From Actinomycetes bacterium (GTDB lineage Bacteria > Actinomycetota > Coriobacteriia > WRKU01): 7,246 nt of DNA. Shown here in pieces: positions 5,687 through 7,246 of this stretch. The stretch is from assembly GCA_009781565.1 (NCBI GenBank), contig WQXV01000055.1, forward strand, positions 1 to 7,246, read 5' to 3'. Made by a program: the position numbers and the translations under genes. Below the pieces are notes generated by a model that ran no database searches, was not told where the DNA came from, and was given only the letters and a program-made list of their open reading frames with translations. Position 1 is the first letter of the stretch, and each line of letters begins with the position of its first letter.

Positions 5687-7135
5687 ATGTCTCAGATCCG
5701 CGTTCGATTCGCCCCCTCTCCTACCGGCGAGCTCCATCTGGGCGGAGCGCGCACCGCTATCTATAACTGGGCGTTCGCGCGCAACAATGACGGGGTGTTC
5801 ATGTTGCGAATCGAAGACACCGATCCTGAACGCTCGACACCTGAGAACACCGCACAGATCCTGCGCTCGATGCGCTGGCTCGGTCTGGATTGGGATGAGG
5901 GCCCTGAGGTCGAAGGAGCGTTCGGACCCTATTTCCAGACACAGCGAGACGCACACTATACCGATGCATTGGAAAAGCTCAAAACAACTGGAGCGATCTA
6001 TCCCTGTTTCTGCACTGCTGACGAACTTGCTTCAAAACGTGATGAGGCTCGCAAGAGCGGCGGTTATAGTGGGTATGATCGCACCTGTCGCGCATTGAGC
6101 AGGGACCAGGCCCAAACACGCATCGATGCGGGTGAGCCGCATGTGTGGCGTCTTGCGGTACCGCTCGACCAAGATGAGATCACCATCTCCGACCTCGTGC
6201 ACGGTGAGATCAGCTTTCCGCTCTCGGCTCTCGATGACTACATCGTTGCGCGCACTGATGGGACGGTGACCTACAACTTCGCCGCCGCAGTCGATGATAC
6301 CGATATGCAGATCACCCATGTTATCAGGGGTGATGACCATATGAGCAATACCCCCAAGCAGGTCCTTACCATCAAAGCGCTCGGCGCACCGATACCGCAG
6401 TATGCGCATCTTCCGATGATCTGGGGCCCTGATGGCAAGAAGCTCTCGAAGCGGCATGGGGCTACCAGTGTCGAAGCTTATCAGGATGAAGGTATCATTC
6501 CCGAGGCGCTGCTGAACTATCTCGCACTGCTGGGTTGGTCGCTCGATGGTGAGACGACCGTGATCGATGCCGATACCTTGACCAACAACTTCTCGCTCGA
6601 GCGGATTAGCAAGAACCCCGCGATATTTGATGCGGCGAAGCTCGAATGGCTCAATGGTGTCTATCTGCGTGATATGGCTCCAGAGGAGTTCGCGCCCCAT
6701 ATGGTCTCGGCTCTTGGTGAACAAGGACTGGCTGACAGCGCAGATTACGAGCGGCGCACCGACTGGTACCACGAGCTTGCGCCTCTGGTCAACGAGCGGA
6801 TCAAACTGACCACCGAGATAGTACCGATGGTCCGTTTCCTGTTCACCGATGATATCGAGATCGATGAGGATGCTCGGGCAAAGGTGCTCGAAAAGGAGGG
6901 TGCTATCGAAGCGATCCGTGCAGCTCGCACGATCCTTGCAGATTGCCCCTGGGATGTCGAAAGCATCGATGCGGCACTCAAGGTACTGCCCGAACAACTT
7001 GACGCAAAGCCGCGCTTCGTGTTCCAACCGATCCGCGTTGCAATCACCGGCTCGACGATATCACCTCCCCTGTTCGAGTCGATCAAGCTATTGGGCCGTG
7101 AAAAGACGCTCCAGCGTCTGGACGCACTCCTCTAG
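5687..7135 (+). CDS. gltX: Glutamyl-tRNA synthetase (class Ic)
   Basis: This cytoplasmic enzyme attaches glutamate to tRNA-Glu. In bacteria lacking GlnRS it also mischarges tRNA-Gln for the GatCAB amidotransferase; which type this is cannot be decided here. Seen in the 482-aa product: APSPTGELHLGG (9-20), containing the HIGH-type signature as HLGG; RIEDTDPERS (41-50); DDHMSNTPKQ (216-225); and the KMSKS-type loop KLSKR (252-256). An all-helical anticodon-binding domain occupies roughly 310-482. A zinc-binding knuckle is suggested by Cys107-x-Cys109 with Tyr130-xxx-Cys134, the Cys-Cys-Tyr-Cys set known from zinc-type GluRS/Glu-Q-RS. Length is normal. AAGGAG lies 5 nt before the ATG. A tRNA-Glu gene begins 31 bp after the TAG stop, so enzyme and substrate tRNA may share a transcript. 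Confidence 0.96.
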   Translation: MSQIRVRFAPSPTGELHLGGARTAIYNWAFARNNDGVFMLRIEDTDPERSTPENTAQILRSMRWLGLDWDEGPEVEGAFGPYFQTQRDAHYTDALEKLKTTGAIYPCFCTADELASKRDEARKSGGYSGYDRTCRALSRDQAQTRIDAGEPHVWRLAVPLDQDEITISDLVHGEISFPLSALDDYIVARTDGTVTYNFAAAVDDTDMQITHVIRGDDHMSNTPKQVLTIKALGAPIPQYAHLPMIWGPDGKKLSKRHGATSVEAYQDEGIIPEALLNYLALLGWSLDGETTVIDADTLTNNFSLERISKNPAIFDAAKLEWLNGVYLRDMAPEEFAPHMVSALGEQGLADSADYERRTDWYHELAPLVNERIKLTTEIVPMVRFLFTDDIEIDEDARAKVLEKEGAIEAIRAARTILADCPWDVESIDAALKVLPEQLDAKPRFVFQPIRVAITGSTISPPLFESIKLLGREKTLQRLDALL

Positions 7136-7139
7136 TTTT

Positions 7140-7148
7140 TGGTATCAT
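7140..7148 (+). promoter_or_regulatory. Possible extended -10 promoter of the tRNA-Glu gene
   Basis: TGGTATCAT (TGn plus TATCAT) follows directly after the gltX stop and would start transcription near 7155, about 12 nt before the mature tRNA. No clear -35 is visible, since it would lie inside the last gltX codons. The tRNA may instead, or also, be cut from the gltX transcript. Confidence 0.35.
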
Positions 7149-7166
7149 TGTTCCTCGCGTGTATGT

Positions 7167-7243
7167 GGCCCGTTCGTCTAGCGGTTTAGGACACCGCCCT
7201 CTCAAGGCGGAGGTCACGGGTTCGAATCCCGTACGGGCTACCA
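7167..7243 (+). tRNA. tRNA-Glu (anticodon CTC)
   Basis: A complete cloverleaf is seen. The acceptor strands are 7167-7173 and 7233-7239, and the D stem is GTCT/GGAC (7176-7179, 7189-7192). The anticodon stem is CCGCC/GGCGG with loop CTCTCAA and anticodon CTC at 7201-7203. The T stem is ACGGG/CCCGT around TTCGAAT (7216-7232). Discriminator A is at 7240 and an encoded CCA at 7241-7243. It reads GAG codons. The first acceptor pair is a G1-T72 wobble. A second CCA (7244-7246) follows directly at the window edge. It lies immediately downstream of the gene for its own synthetase. Confidence 0.96.
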
Positions 7244-7246
7244 CCA

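Noticed and set aside
6032..7027. A 331-codon open frame on the minus strand inside gltX
   Set aside because: It is antisense to a full-length gltX with all signatures. Its product resembles no family that I know and it has no promoter or Shine-Dalgarno.
7104..7140. Hairpin AGACGC/GCGTCT near the gltX end plus five Ts as a terminator
   Set aside because: The T run begins 16 nt after the stem, too far for an intrinsic terminator, and a tRNA gene follows.
1..7246. Mobile elements, CRISPR arrays, defence or toxin-antitoxin genes
   Set aside because: No repeat arrays, terminal inverted repeats, transposase or toxin-like frames were seen on either strand.

Overview
The window is ordinary chromosomal housekeeping DNA from a bacterium, moderately GC-rich by eye. 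It suggests an actinobacterium, perhaps of the Coriobacteriia. The reasons are several starts that look leaderless, a SAM-I-type riboswitch, a full-length helicase-competent PriA (many classical high-GC actinobacteria carry degenerate PriA), and a metK-priA-def-fmt order. This placement is inference and is not proven by the sequence alone. There is no mobile element, CRISPR array, phage gene or toxin system.

Layout. Positions 1-4804 are read leftwards on the minus strand. The transcription order is SAM riboswitch with terminator (about 4689-4541), metK (4525-3296), priA (3214-1190), def (1077-406) and the first 137 codons of fmt (413 to the window edge). A ZIP-family metal transporter (5596-4805), also on the minus strand, lies upstream of the riboswitch. 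Its promoter is back to back with, and overlaps, that of gltX (5687-7135, plus strand). A tRNA-Glu(CTC) gene follows gltX after 31 bp and ends at the right edge of the window. No gene-free stretch exceeds 300 bp; the longest, 4526-4804, holds the riboswitch region.

How the genes fit together. metK makes S-adenosylmethionine from methionine. fmt formylates initiator Met-tRNA, and def removes the formyl group from new proteins. The minus-strand cluster is therefore centred on methionine use and translation initiation, with the replication-restart helicase PriA in the middle. On the other side, GluRS sits beside its own substrate tRNA. 

Regulatory points. def, priA and the ZIP gene have no Shine-Dalgarno sequence, but each has a -10 hexamer ending 6-7 nt before its ATG, which predicts leaderless mRNAs. 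metK, gltX and fmt have Shine-Dalgarno sequences. A 7-bp inverted repeat with 21-bp centre spacing overlaps the gltX -10 box and is a candidate operator. All five complete genes end in TAG. I found no clearly undescribed system. The most useful leads are the leaderless architecture, the riboswitch with its competing upstream hairpin, the shared zip/gltX control region, and the unusual ends of the tRNA-Glu.
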